A stretch of DNA of 51,407 nucleotides from an uncultured Bacteroidaceae bacterium (GCA_905234125.1 CAJOGQ010000021.1:1-51407); one strand, 5' to 3'; positions 35,977-44,156 are shown, numbered from the stretch's first letter. Translations and numbers: made by a program. The notes: generated from the letters alone by a model not told the origin.

Positions 35977-37554
35977 TTATTGAGCATTGGCTACGATGCG
36001 CTCCAGCGCGATGACCAAGCGGTCAATTTCTTCTTTTGTGTTATAGACTGCAAAGGTGGGACGCACCGACATCTCGTAGCCGAGGGCTCGGAGGGCAGGT
36101 TGGGCACAGTGGTGTCCGGCACGCACGGCGATACCTTCCTTGTCGAGCAGCTGACCCACTTCGGGTGCAGGAATGCCTGGAATGTCGAGCGAGATGACAC
36201 TCACACGCTTCTTGGGATTGCCCATGATGGTGATGCCGGGGATGCGTCCGATTTGCTGACGTGCATACTCCGTGAGTTCATGCTCATGCCGCTCGATGTT
36301 GTGGATGCCTACGCTCTGCACAAAGTCGAGGGCATAGCCCAGTCCGATGGCATCGGCGATGTTGGGTGTGCCAGCTTCGAAGCGTGCAGGTGGAACGTTG
36401 AATTCCGTGTGCTCGATGGTCACATCCTTGATCATGTTGCCCCCACCTTGCCAAGGTGGCAGCTGTTCGAGCCACTCCTTTTTGCCATACACCACACCGA
36501 TGCCCGATGGTCCATAAATCTTGTGGCCTGAGAAGACGAAGAAGTCGCAGTCAAGCCGTTGCACGTCCACTTTCGTGTGTGCGATGGATTGTGCGCCATC
36601 GATGAGCACGGGTATGCCGTGTGAATGGGCAATGCGGATGATGCTCTCCACGTCGTTGATGGTGCCGAAGGTGTTGTTCACATGTCCCACGCTGAGGAAC
36701 TTGGTGCGAGGGGTGATGAGCCGTTCCAGTTCGCTGAGGATGAGGTCTCCATTCTTGTCGATGGGGATGGCGCGGAGTTCTGCCTTGTGCGCCTTGCAGG
36801 CTTGTTGCCAGGGCACGATGTTGGCGTGGTGGTCGAGGGTGGAGACGATGACGTTGTCGCCTTGCTCCAAAAACTTCTGTCCGAACGTCTGCGCCACGAG
36901 GTTGATGCCCTCGGTGGTTCCACGCACGAAGAGGATGTTCTCTTTGGCCGGAGCATTGATGAATCGTGCCACCTTCTCACGTGCGCCTTCATACTGGTCA
37001 GTGCTTCGCGCCGCCAGCGTGTGTGCCCCACGATGGATGTTGGAATAGTCCGTCTTGTAGAACGTGCTCAGTCCGTCGATGACCCTCAGCGGCTTCTGTG
37101 TGGTGGCGCCGTTGTCGAACCAAACGAGGTCGTGCCCGTTCACCTTCTGGTGGAGGATGGGAAATTGCTTCCGTATCTCATCGGTGTTGACCGTGTCAGC
37201 CTCGTCGTAACGCAGGTTCTGCACAATCTCCGTCTCAGGGATGCCGATGCCGAAGCCGTTGCCTCCATTCAGCCCGTTTGGGAGAGAAGCCAGTAGCGTG
37301 TCGTCGGAAGTGGACGCGCTGTTTGATGCTGACTGACCGGATGGCACACTCCGCTCTGTGCCTGGTGTGGTCTGCAGGTCGTCGGCAAAGTACTTCTCCA
37401 TCACCTTGCGGAAGAGGCACTGGTCAGCAGGACTGATCACTCCATCCGTGGGCAAAGAAAACTCTGTCCAGCGTGTGGGTTGGCTGTCCACCTGTGGCAC
37501 GGTTCCCCTATCGGGCAGGGTGGGCTGGAAGTTATCTATTTCGTTCAGATACAT
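35977..37554 (-). CDS. SufS-like cysteine desulfurase with disordered N-terminal cargo region
   Basis: A PLP enzyme that takes sulfur from cysteine, leaving alanine; 525 residues. The fold begins near residue 122 (NTDEIRKQFPILHQKVNG). The PLP lysine is K345 (FSGHKIYGPSG) and the persulfide-forming cysteine C483 (RAGHHCAQPAL). The first 120 residues are not part of the enzyme: they are Pro, Ser, Gly and Asn rich (SLPNG, PSGQSASNSASTSDD, NGFGIGIP) and probably disordered. In family 2 encapsulins, cargo desulfurases carry such extensions as targeting peptides. It starts 19 bases after the shell gene, the last gene of the operon. Confidence 0.92.
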   Translation of the reverse strand: MYLNEIDNFQPTLPDRGTVPQVDSQPTRWTEFSLPTDGVISPADQCLFRKVMEKYFADDLQTTPGTERSVPSGQSASNSASTSDDTLLASLPNGLNGGNGFGIGIPETEIVQNLRYDEADTVNTDEIRKQFPILHQKVNGHDLVWFDNGATTQKPLRVIDGLSTFYKTDYSNIHRGAHTLAARSTDQYEGAREKVARFINAPAKENILFVRGTTEGINLVAQTFGQKFLEQGDNVIVSTLDHHANIVPWQQACKAHKAELRAIPIDKNGDLILSELERLITPRTKFLSVGHVNNTFGTINDVESIIRIAHSHGIPVLIDGAQSIAHTKVDVQRLDCDFFVFSGHKIYGPSGIGVVYGKKEWLEQLPPWQGGGNMIKDVTIEHTEFNVPPARFEAGTPNIADAIGLGYALDFVQSVGIHNIERHEHELTEYARQQIGRIPGITIMGNPKKRVSVISLDIPGIPAPEVGQLLDKEGIAVRAGHHCAQPALRALGYEMSVRPTFAVYNTKEEIDRLVIALERIVANAQ

Positions 37555-37573
37555 ATTTCACGTTTTTGAGGAA

Positions 37574-39013
37574 TTATTTCTCAATCTTGTTTCTGTGCTG
37601 ATAGTCGTGGTAGTAGCCCACTTCCACATTCTCCAGTACGGCAATCGCGTCGTCGGTGAGGGAAGCGAGGCTGAAGTACTTCGTGAGCAGGTAGCTTGCC
37701 ACACCATACTGGTCGAGACCCATTAGGCGTGCCGAGAGGCTTGGGGCGATTTCACCAGGGATGCCAGCCTGATGCAGACCTACCACACCCTGTTCCTTCT
37801 CACCCACACGCACCAGGATGATCTCAGTGGTGCCCACGCCGCGGTTGGTCAGATATTGACCCTTGATTTCCACCTTGTCAGATGGGATGATGGGCACACC
37901 GCGCCATGTGATGACTTTCGTGCCGAAGAGGTCGATGGCCACAGGAGGCACACCACGCCAAGTGCATTCACGCTCGAAGGCGGCGATGGCACGTGGATTG
38001 GCGATGAAGAAGGCTGGCTCTTTCCATACGAGCGAGAGGAGCTCGTCGAGGTCATCGGGTGTGGGAGCCCCATAGCGTGCGCTGATCTTGTAGCCAGGAG
38101 CCGTCTGCGCCAAGAGTCCGAACTTCTTGTTGTTGATGAGTTCCCACTCCTGACGTTCCTTGATGCTCTCCACAGAGAGGCGCAGCTGCTGTTCGAGCTG
38201 GTTGTAGGGAGCGTTGTAGAGGTCGCTCACACGGGTGTGTACACGCACCACGGTCTGTAGGGTGTTGAGCGAGTATTCTGTCGGATTCTCCTCATAGTCG
38301 ATGTAAGTCTCTGGGATGATGTTGTCCTCCTCATGCCCGCTCACCAGGTCGATGTGCTTCTCGCCGTGGTCGTTGACGGTAGCCTTCAGACGCAAGTGCT
38401 CGTCCACAGCTTTGTTGAACTGTTCACGGAAGTCGGGAATCTCCTCGATGAGCGATTCCAGTACAGGAGTCTCCAATGCCAGGAATACGGAGTCGGTGAC
38501 CGCACGCACGCTGACTGTCGAGTCGGCGGCGCTCAGCAGGTCGGCCTCGCCAAAGTATTCGCCACCGCCAAGAAGTGCGATGCGCAGTTCTTCGCCATGT
38601 GTACCTGTGCTGATGACCTCAGCCTGACCGTTTGCCACGATGAAGAACTTCTGCTTGTCCTTGCCTTGCGTCACGAGGTTCTTGCCACGAGCCACTTCCA
38701 CGGGCACGAAGTTGCGAGCCAGGCGTGCCACAATCTCCTGCTTGATGTTCTGGAAGAGAGGGATGGCACGCAAGTTCTTGGCTGTGAAGCTGGGCACGCC
38801 GTCGAAATACTGAATCTCGATGCGTTCAGCCTTCTTCAGTTCCACCTTCGTGCGGTTCACGCGATAGGTGCCACTTTCCACCTGCGTCCAAGGAAGGAGC
38901 TTGAGGAGAAGTCTCGGTGTGATACTGCCCATCTGAGGGGGTGTCTTGGTGGTGTTCGCCAGTTTGCGAGCTGTTGCAGTAGTGATGCTGCGCTGGATGT
39001 TGTTGTCTGCCAT
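37574..39013 (-). CDS. Family 2B encapsulin shell protein with cyclic-nucleotide-binding-like domain
   Basis: A 479-residue HK97-fold shell protein, easily mistaken for a Crp-type regulator. The N-terminal arm (ITTATARKLANTTKTPPQM then LLKLLPWTQVESGTYRVNR) is typical of family 2 encapsulins. A Crp-like domain is inserted at about 81-200; its phosphate cassette reads FGEADLLSAADSTVSVRA and lacks the Arg that normally binds the cyclic phosphate. The HK97 parts follow (about 240-479), with the E-loop and A-domain segments, ending in a Tyr- and His-rich tail (EVGYYHDYQHRNKIEK). No HTH follows the nucleotide domain, so it is not a transcription factor. It should assemble into a shell of about 24 nm or larger (60 or more subunits) around the desulfurase encoded next door. 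Confidence 0.9.
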   Translation of the reverse strand: MADNNIQRSITTATARKLANTTKTPPQMGSITPRLLLKLLPWTQVESGTYRVNRTKVELKKAERIEIQYFDGVPSFTAKNLRAIPLFQNIKQEIVARLARNFVPVEVARGKNLVTQGKDKQKFFIVANGQAEVISTGTHGEELRIALLGGGEYFGEADLLSAADSTVSVRAVTDSVFLALETPVLESLIEEIPDFREQFNKAVDEHLRLKATVNDHGEKHIDLVSGHEEDNIIPETYIDYEENPTEYSLNTLQTVVRVHTRVSDLYNAPYNQLEQQLRLSVESIKERQEWELINNKKFGLLAQTAPGYKISARYGAPTPDDLDELLSLVWKEPAFFIANPRAIAAFERECTWRGVPPVAIDLFGTKVITWRGVPIIPSDKVEIKGQYLTNRGVGTTEIILVRVGEKEQGVVGLHQAGIPGEIAPSLSARLMGLDQYGVASYLLTKYFSLASLTDDAIAVLENVEVGYYHDYQHRNKIEK

Positions 39014-39066
39014 AATGTTTTAATTTGTAATTGATAATGTATAATTTATTTTTTATCATTTGTCAT

Positions 39067-39465
39067 TTACCGAAGCGCTATTTTCTCCGTCACCTCACCT
39101 TCCACGATACGGAAGGCATTGAGTACGGGCTTTTCTTCTGCCAATGAAAGAATGAAGTAGAGGATGTTGGGGTCATACGCCAGATGTTTGTCTTCTTCCG
39201 ACGGACGAGACGGTGAGGCAGGATGGCTGTGCCAGTTGCCCACAATCTTCAATCCCTTCTGACGTGCATACTTGATGGCTGAGAATTGCTCCTTGGGGTC
39301 GAAACTGAAGTGCTCCTCCGAGTGGTCGATGTTGGTCATCGGATAGTTCTCCGTAGCCGTCTCCTTGTCCGTACCAAGCAGATAACCGCATGACTCAATC
39401 GGGGCATCCTTCTGTGCCTGAGCCAGTATGGACTGATAAGCCGATTCTGTGATGGTTACGCTCAT
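39067..39465 (-). CDS. JAMM/MPN zinc protease, sulfur-carrier processing type
   Basis: A 132-residue JAB1/MPN metalloprotease (M67). The JAMM site is complete: Glu24 (IESCGYLLG), then H79-S-H81 in NWHSHP and Asp92 in the segment SRPSEED, giving HxHx(10)D. Relatives such as Mec+, QbsD and HcyD remove residues that follow the GG end of a ThiS-like carrier or release amino acids from a carrier thioester. The ThiS-like protein in this operon ends in GGGRA, a fitting substrate. It overlaps the TusA gene by 4 bases. Confidence 0.9.
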   Translation of the reverse strand: MSVTITESAYQSILAQAQKDAPIESCGYLLGTDKETATENYPMTNIDHSEEHFSFDPKEQFSAIKYARQKGLKIVGNWHSHPASPSRPSEEDKHLAYDPNILYFILSLAEEKPVLNAFRIVEGEVTEKIALR

Positions 39466-39686
39466 TTCTTTATCGTTACTTTGTGTACATTTCCCTCCAC
39501 GTGCTCTACGGAGAGGACGTTATATCCCTGTTCCTTGGCCGAACGGGGCACATTCTCCAAGGGTTCTCCCTCTGTCAAGAGGACTTCGAGCGTGTCGCCA
39601 GTGGCAATCTGTGCCAATTTGAGTTTCGTCTTCACGAAAGTCATAGGGCAATGCTCCTTTGTGATGTCAAGTGTATGTGTTGCCAT
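39462..39686 (-). CDS. TusA/SirA-like sulfur transfer protein
   Basis: A 74-residue protein of the TusA fold. The catalytic cysteine is Cys13 in EHCPMTFVKTK; the family usually has CPxP, so CPMT is a variant in which the second Pro is replaced. TusA proteins pass persulfide sulfur between desulfurases and acceptors. It overlaps the protease gene by 4 bases and starts 25 bases after the DsrE-like gene. Confidence 0.85.
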   Translation of the reverse strand: MATHTLDITKEHCPMTFVKTKLKLAQIATGDTLEVLLTEGEPLENVPRSAKEQGYNVLSVEHVEGNVHKVTIKK

Positions 39687-39711
39687 AATCTTTCAATTTA
39701 TAATTAATACA

Positions 39712-40191
39712 TTAGATAAACATCGTTTGTCCTCCCTCGCTGAGATGCAGGAATGAGGCTACGCCGAGTACGTCCTTCACCTCTGGAATGAAGTCCTTCT
39801 TCTCCAGTCCGAGCACGTGCATTGCCATCTCGCAGGCATAGAGGTTCACGCCCAAGGCATTGGCGGCGTTCACGAGTTCTTCGAGGGTGGCCACGTTGTT
39901 CTTTCGCATCAGCGAACGGAAGATTTTGGGACCGATGCCACAGAAATTGAAACGACTGTTGGGAGCCACACTCAGTCCTCCCATCATGAAGCCGAAGAGT
40001 TTGGTGAGCCAGTTGCCACCCGTGAAACTCCTTCCTCGTTTCTGCTTGATGGCATCCAAGCCCCAGAAGGTGAAGAAGATGTTGACCTCGTAGCCCACCG
40101 CAGCTGCACCTGTTGCCAGCGTGAAGACAGCCGTCAGCTTGTCAAAGTCGCCCGAAAAGGCGATGAGTGATAGTTTTTTTTGTTCTGCCAT
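39712..40191 (-). CDS. DsrE/DsrF-like sulfur relay protein
   Basis: A 159-residue DsrE/F/H-like protein. The pattern LIAFSGDFDKLTAVFTLATG near the N-terminus and ALGVNLYACEMAMHVLGL (Cys120) fit the larger DsrE-type proteins; another cysteine is Cys84. These proteins bind persulfide sulfur and hand it on, often to TusA. The exact partner cannot be seen, but the TusA gene is next to it. Confidence 0.85.
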   Translation of the reverse strand: MAEQKKLSLIAFSGDFDKLTAVFTLATGAAAVGYEVNIFFTFWGLDAIKQKRGRSFTGGNWLTKLFGFMMGGLSVAPNSRFNFCGIGPKIFRSLMRKNNVATLEELVNAANALGVNLYACEMAMHVLGLEKKDFIPEVKDVLGVASFLHLSEGGQTMFI

Positions 40192-40197
40192 AATTTT

Positions 40198-41004
40198 TTA
40201 TTTGTGCAAGTCGCAAACAGCCTGTTCGTAATCAATCAGTTCCGTTATCGTAGGGTTCGTGCCACAGATGGGGCATTTGTCGGTCTTCTTTACGTTGATC
40301 TTGCGGAAGTCCATCGTCTTGGCGTTGAAGGTGAGCAGTTTGTTCGTGAGCAGTTCACCCACGCCTGTCAGATACTTCAATGTTTCCGCTGCCTGAATCG
40401 TGCCAAGCATGCCGGCGATGGCTCCCAACACACCAGCCTGACTGCAAGTGGGTACGGCTCCTGGGGGTGGGGGAGTCTTGAACATGCAACGGTAGCACGC
40501 TGTACCTGGCACATGGGTGAACGTCTGTCCCTCGAAACGCAGGATGCCACCATGACTGAACGGCTTGCCAGCCATCACACAGGCATCGTTGATGAGGAAC
40601 TTCACGGGGAAGTTGTCTGTGCCGTCCACCACGAAGTCATATTCCTTCACGATGTCGAGGGCATTGTGTGCCATCAGGAAGTCGCGGTAGGTCTCCACCT
40701 TCACATGGGGGTTGATGGCGTTGATGGTCTCTTTTGCCGAATCCACTTTCCACTTGTCCACATCGGGTGTGGTGTGGATGATCTGACGTTGCAAGTTGCT
40801 CAAATCCACCACGTCGCCGTCCACGATGCCGATGGTGCCCACACCTGCTGCCGCTAAGTACATCGCCACAGGAGCGCCCAGGCCTCCAGCACCAATCACG
40901 AGCACCTTGCCCTCGCGTATTTTCTCCTGACCTTCCACACCCACGTCCTGCAAGAGGATATGGCGCGAATAGCGGTTCAGTTCTTCTTCTGTAAAATCAA
41001 ACAT
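40198..41004 (-). CDS. MoeB/ThiF-type E1 adenylyltransferase for the sulfur carrier
   Basis: A 268-residue E1-like enzyme that adenylates the C-terminal Gly of a ThiS/MoaD-like carrier and helps load it with sulfur. The nucleotide loop is GAGGLGAP (38-45) and the catalytic region is DVVDLSNLQRQI (64-75). Four zinc cysteines are C170, C173, C244 and C247, and the cysteine in VPTCSQAGVLG (C187) is the usual catalytic or persulfide site. I chose the ATG at 41004; an alternative TTG at 41046 would read through the CTCTAAAC-type repeat and is not credible. Confidence 0.93.
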   Translation of the reverse strand: MFDFTEEELNRYSRHILLQDVGVEGQEKIREGKVLVIGAGGLGAPVAMYLAAAGVGTIGIVDGDVVDLSNLQRQIIHTTPDVDKWKVDSAKETINAINPHVKVETYRDFLMAHNALDIVKEYDFVVDGTDNFPVKFLINDACVMAGKPFSHGGILRFEGQTFTHVPGTACYRCMFKTPPPPGAVPTCSQAGVLGAIAGMLGTIQAAETLKYLTGVGELLTNKLLTFNAKTMDFRKINVKKTDKCPICGTNPTITELIDYEQAVCDLHK

Positions 41005-41042
41005 AATTCTAAACTCTTTGTTCTTTACTCTAATCTCTAAAC

Positions 41043-41255
41043 TCAAGCCCGTCCTCCTCCCATGAAGTAAAGGAAATCCACCGTGTCACCCTCGTTCAGT
41101 TGGAGGGTGGCGAAATCTTCTCTGTCCACGAACTCTTCGTTCACCTGCACACTCACCATATCGGGTTGTGCCACATTGTTCTGCTGAATCAAGTCTGCCA
41201 CAGTAGCAGGGAGTTGAACCTCCTGGTCTTCTCCGTTTACAATCAATTTTGCCAT
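41043..41255 (-). CDS. ThiS/MoaD-like sulfur carrier ending in GGGRA
   Basis: A 70-residue ubiquitin-fold sulfur carrier (start MAKLIVNGEDQEVQLPATV). The C-terminus is FLYFMGGGRA: the Gly-Gly that carries the thiocarboxylate is followed by Arg-Ala (or Gly-Arg-Ala) instead of being the end. Related carriers (QbsE of quinolobactin synthesis and HcyS of Wolinella) likewise need a protease to trim extra residues. The protease gene is three genes downstream in the operon. Confidence 0.9.
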   Translation of the reverse strand: MAKLIVNGEDQEVQLPATVADLIQQNNVAQPDMVSVQVNEEFVDREDFATLQLNEGDTVDFLYFMGGGRA

Positions 41256-41279
41256 AGTTGTGAAGTTTAATTGTCCATA

Positions 41280-42209
41280 TTATTCTGAAAACAGTTTCGT
41301 GCTGAGGTATCTTTCGCCTGTATCGGGCAGAAGCACCACGATGGTCTTGCCTGCATTCTCAGGGCGTCGGGCTATCTCGATGGCAGCATGTGCGGCGGCA
41401 CCACTCGATATGCCCACCAGCGTTCCCTCCGTCTTGGCCAAGAGTCGGCTGGCATTGAAGGCATCCTCGTTCTTCATTCTGAACACCTCGTCATACACCT
41501 CTGTGTTCAGCACCTGGGGCGTGAAACCTGCGCCGATGCCCTGCAACTTGTGGGGGCCAGGCTTTCCTCCTGACAGCACTGGTGAGTCGTAAGGCTCCAC
41601 AGCCACCACCTTCACCTTGGGGTTCAACTGCTTCAGCACCTCGCCCACACCCGTCACGGTTCCACCTGTGCCGACACCAGCCACGAAGATGTCCACCTTC
41701 CCGTCCGTGTCTTCCCAGATTTCTTTGGCGGTAGTCTGACGATGCACCTCAGGGTTCGCTTCGTTGGCAAACTGCTGAGGGATGAACGCATCCGTCTGCG
41801 AAGCCAGTTCCTGAGCCTTGCGGATGGCGCCCGGCATACCCTCATGGGCAGGAGTGAGCACCAGTCGGGCACCCAGACTGCGAAGCAACGTGCGACGCTC
41901 GATGCTCATGCTGTCGGGCATCGTGAGGATAAGCTTGTAGCCACGTCGGGCAGCCACCAAAGCCAGTCCCACGCCTGTGTTGCCGCTTGTGGGTTCGATG
42001 ATGACGGTGTTCCTGCCGAGAAGTCCTTGCTTCTCAGCCTGTTCGATGAGCGCATAGCCCACACGGTCTTTCACGCTACGTCCTGGGTTCAAATACTCCA
42101 ACTTAGCCAACACGCGTGCTTTCAGCTGTTGGTCTTTCTCCACCTTGCTGAGTTCCAGCAGAGGGGTCTTGCCTATCAGTTCTACAAGGCTTTGTGCGAT
42201 TTTTGCCAT
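41280..42209 (-). CDS. Cysteine synthase, second copy, operon-linked
   Basis: A 309-residue PLP enzyme of the CysK/CysM fold. The PLP lysine is in GRSVKDRVG, the substrate loop is [12 protein letters not shown] and the later loop is [12 protein letters not shown]. It is a paralogue of the cysK product at 19270-20217 and starts almost identically. The pattern [18 protein letters not shown] is shared. Beside a carrier and a protease, it may accept sulfur from the thiocarboxylated carrier, as CysM does with CysO in Mycobacterium. I chose the ATG at 42209; a longer reading adds 27 non-family residues. Confidence 0.92.
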   Translation of the reverse strand: MAKIAQSLVELIGKTPLLELSKVEKDQQLKARVLAKLEYLNPGRSVKDRVGYALIEQAEKQGLLGRNTVIIEPTSGNTGVGLALVAARRGYKLILTMPDSMSIERRTLLRSLGARLVLTPAHEGMPGAIRKAQELASQTDAFIPQQFANEANPEVHRQTTAKEIWEDTDGKVDIFVAGVGTGGTVTGVGEVLKQLNPKVKVVAVEPYDSPVLSGGKPGPHKLQGIGAGFTPQVLNTEVYDEVFRMKNEDAFNASRLLAKTEGTLVGISSGAAAHAAIEIARRPENAGKTIVVLLPDTGERYLSTKLFSE

Positions 42210-42237
42210 GATCTTATTATATATTATAAATTGTATA

Positions 42238-43431
42238 TTATTTATTATCAAGGATTGCCTGCACGATGTCCTCGAAAATGTCGTCCACATCCTCCAAGCC
42301 TACGGAGAGTCGGATCGTGGTGTCACGCACGTCCATTTCCTGTTTCTGCCGACCACTAAAGGGACCAAAGATGGTGCTGTAGGGATGGATGGCGAGGGTC
42401 TTGTTGTCGAAGAGGTTCGTGGCTCTGCGGATGAGTTGCAGGTGGTTGATGAAACTGAAACACGCCTTGCGGTCAGCCAAGTCGATGGTGAGCATCGCCC
42501 CTGCCGTCTTGCCAAACTGCCTCACCGCCAAGTCGTGGAAAGGGTTGTCCTCCAATCCGATGTAGTTGACCGTCAACAGTTGAGGGTTGGCAGTAGAGAA
42601 TTCCTTGAGGCGCTTTGCCAGCGTGAGGGCATTCTGTGCCTGCACACGATAGCGGGCATCGAGAGTTTCAAGTCCGAGGCTCTGCATGTAGGCCGCATGA
42701 GGCGACATGTAGCCACCCACGTTTGGGATGAGCTCGAATCGGAGACGCATGTTCACCACAGGGAAAGTGCCGTAGTCGATGACCAGTCCGCCCAGTGATG
42801 TGGCGCCACCAGAGATGTACTTCGTGCTGCTCACCACTTCCACATCCACGCCCAACCTTTTGGCGCTGAACTGCGTGAAGGGGATGATGGTTGTGTCGGC
42901 CATGAGAGGCACACCCTTCTCGTGGACAATCTCCGCCAGAGCCGAGATGTCAGCCACTTCCATCTGCGGATTCGTGACGATTTCGAGGAAGAGGCAGGCC
43001 GTGTTCTCGTCGATGGCCTCACGCACGGCATTCAGGTCGAGCAAATCAACAGCACGGGTCTCAACGCCAAAACGTGCGAAAGTGTTGTTGAGCAAAGCCA
43101 CCGTGTTGCCAAACAGATGCTTCGAGGTGACCACGTTCTTGCCCTGTGCCACAAACACCAGCAGAGCGTTGGTGATCGCCGACATGCCCGACCCGAAGGC
43201 AAACACGTTCTTCGCCTCCGTCAGCGCCTTCACCGTGTCCTCCAGATGCATCACCGTAGGGTTCATCATGCGCGAGTATTCAGGTGCCAGCACTCGACCG
43301 CAGAACGCATCCGCCATGTCCTTGGCAGTCTCAAACTCATAAGATGCTGTGTGGTACACCGGCATCCCTATCGCCCCGTAGGCATCAGTCCTCGGAAACT
43401 TCGTGTCGATAGCTATGGTTGAATTCTTCAT
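42238..43431 (-). CDS. Cys/Met metabolism PLP enzyme, cystathionine gamma-synthase or O-acetylhomoserine sulfhydrylase type
   Basis: A 397-residue PLP enzyme. The PLP lysine is in [17 protein letters not shown], and the N-terminal Tyr/Arg loop is [17 protein letters not shown]. The fold is the same as the metY product at 20267-21550, but the sequence is clearly different and the start differs ([22 protein letters not shown]). In Wolinella a MetY-like enzyme uses a thiocarboxylated carrier to make homocysteine; this gene may play that part here. The substrate cannot be told from sequence. Confidence 0.85.
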   Translation of the reverse strand: MKNSTIAIDTKFPRTDAYGAIGMPVYHTASYEFETAKDMADAFCGRVLAPEYSRMMNPTVMHLEDTVKALTEAKNVFAFGSGMSAITNALLVFVAQGKNVVTSKHLFGNTVALLNNTFARFGVETRAVDLLDLNAVREAIDENTACLFLEIVTNPQMEVADISALAEIVHEKGVPLMADTTIIPFTQFSAKRLGVDVEVVSSTKYISGGATSLGGLVIDYGTFPVVNMRLRFELIPNVGGYMSPHAAYMQSLGLETLDARYRVQAQNALTLAKRLKEFSTANPQLLTVNYIGLEDNPFHDLAVRQFGKTAGAMLTIDLADRKACFSFINHLQLIRRATNLFDNKTLAIHPYSTIFGPFSGRQKQEMDVRDTTIRLSVGLEDVDDIFEDIVQAILDNK

Positions 43432-43433
43432 AA

Positions 43434-44096
43434 TTAAATATAATATTCCACCATTTCCACCAGTCCTGCCCGCAGGGCATATTTCGTGGCCTCATAGATG
43501 GTGTTCACGTTGATTTTGCGAAAAATGTTCTTCTTGTGGGTCGTGATGGTGTGGATGCTCGAATTGCGCTCCACGGCTATCTCCTTCACCGACTTTCCCA
43601 AGGCTATCAGACGCAGCACCTCCTTCTCTGTCGCCGTCAGTTGGTCGCGATCCGTCGCTGACCGCTGAGGCTGTGGAGTGAGCAACAGGTTCGTCACCTG
43701 ATGGCAGAGGAAACGCACACCCGTGATGGCGCACTTCAGTGCCGTGATGATTTCCTGAGCCGAATCATCCTTCAGAATCATGCTGAACTGCTGTTCCACG
43801 CTCAGTCGGCGAATCAACCCCTCCGTCAGGTCATCGGAGAAGAGAACCCACATCGCATAGGGAAAGCGTTCGGAGAGGTTCATCAGCTCATCCGAACTGC
43901 CGAGGTCGAAGATGGTGTAGTCAATGACCACCACCGCCGACGGGTTCTCCTTCAGCTCCGCAATCAGTTCAGCCCTGCGACTCAGCTCCTTCACGTCCAG
44001 TCCCTCCACATCCTTCAGCGCCACCCGAATCAAGGTTTTCAGCCCCAGCCGTGTGATGTCCTGATTGTCTGCAATGATGATAGTTTTCTTGTCCAT
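43434..44096 (-). CDS. NarL/FixJ-type response regulator, first gene of the sulfur operon
   Basis: A 220-residue regulator. The receiver domain keeps the acceptor Asp (VVVIDYTIFDLG), the Ser of the switch (WVLFSDD) and the Lys (MILKDD). The usual acidic pair near the start is IADNQD, which is only partly conserved. A LuxR-type HTH closes the protein (LTATEKEVLRLIALGKSVKE and the helix of IAVERNSSIHTITTHKKNIF). No histidine kinase lies nearby. I chose the ATG at 44096; a longer reading adds 46 residues of no family value. It is separated from the next operon gene by only 2 bases. Confidence 0.85.
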   Translation of the reverse strand: MDKKTIIIADNQDITRLGLKTLIRVALKDVEGLDVKELSRRAELIAELKENPSAVVVIDYTIFDLGSSDELMNLSERFPYAMWVLFSDDLTEGLIRRLSVEQQFSMILKDDSAQEIITALKCAITGVRFLCHQVTNLLLTPQPQRSATDRDQLTATEKEVLRLIALGKSVKEIAVERNSSIHTITTHKKNIFRKINVNTIYEATKYALRAGLVEMVEYYI

Positions 44097-44125
44097 AGTT
44101 TTTTTGTCCTTGATGAAAATCGCTG

Positions 44126-44156
44126 CAAAGTTACGCCTACTTACAATTCTAACCAA
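44126..44156 (-). promoter_or_regulatory. Promoter of the encapsulin-sulfur operon
   Basis: The -7 box TAACTTTG is at 44126-44133 on the minus strand, with a TTGG-like -33 at about 44153-44156, 19-20 bases upstream. Further upstream lie two copies of GTATGCT (one within ATGGTATGCTT, 44161-44171) and a TTTGG/CCAAA dyad (44172-44190). Confidence 0.65.

Noticed and set aside
37574..39013. Reading the shell gene as a Crp/Fnr transcription factor
   Set aside because: There is no HTH after the nucleotide-binding-like domain, and the rest matches the HK97-fold shell with its typical N-terminal arm.
41005..41046. Upstream TTG start for the E1-like gene
   Set aside because: The extra 14 residues are encoded by CTCTAAAC-type repeats; the ATG at 41004 gives the typical family start.
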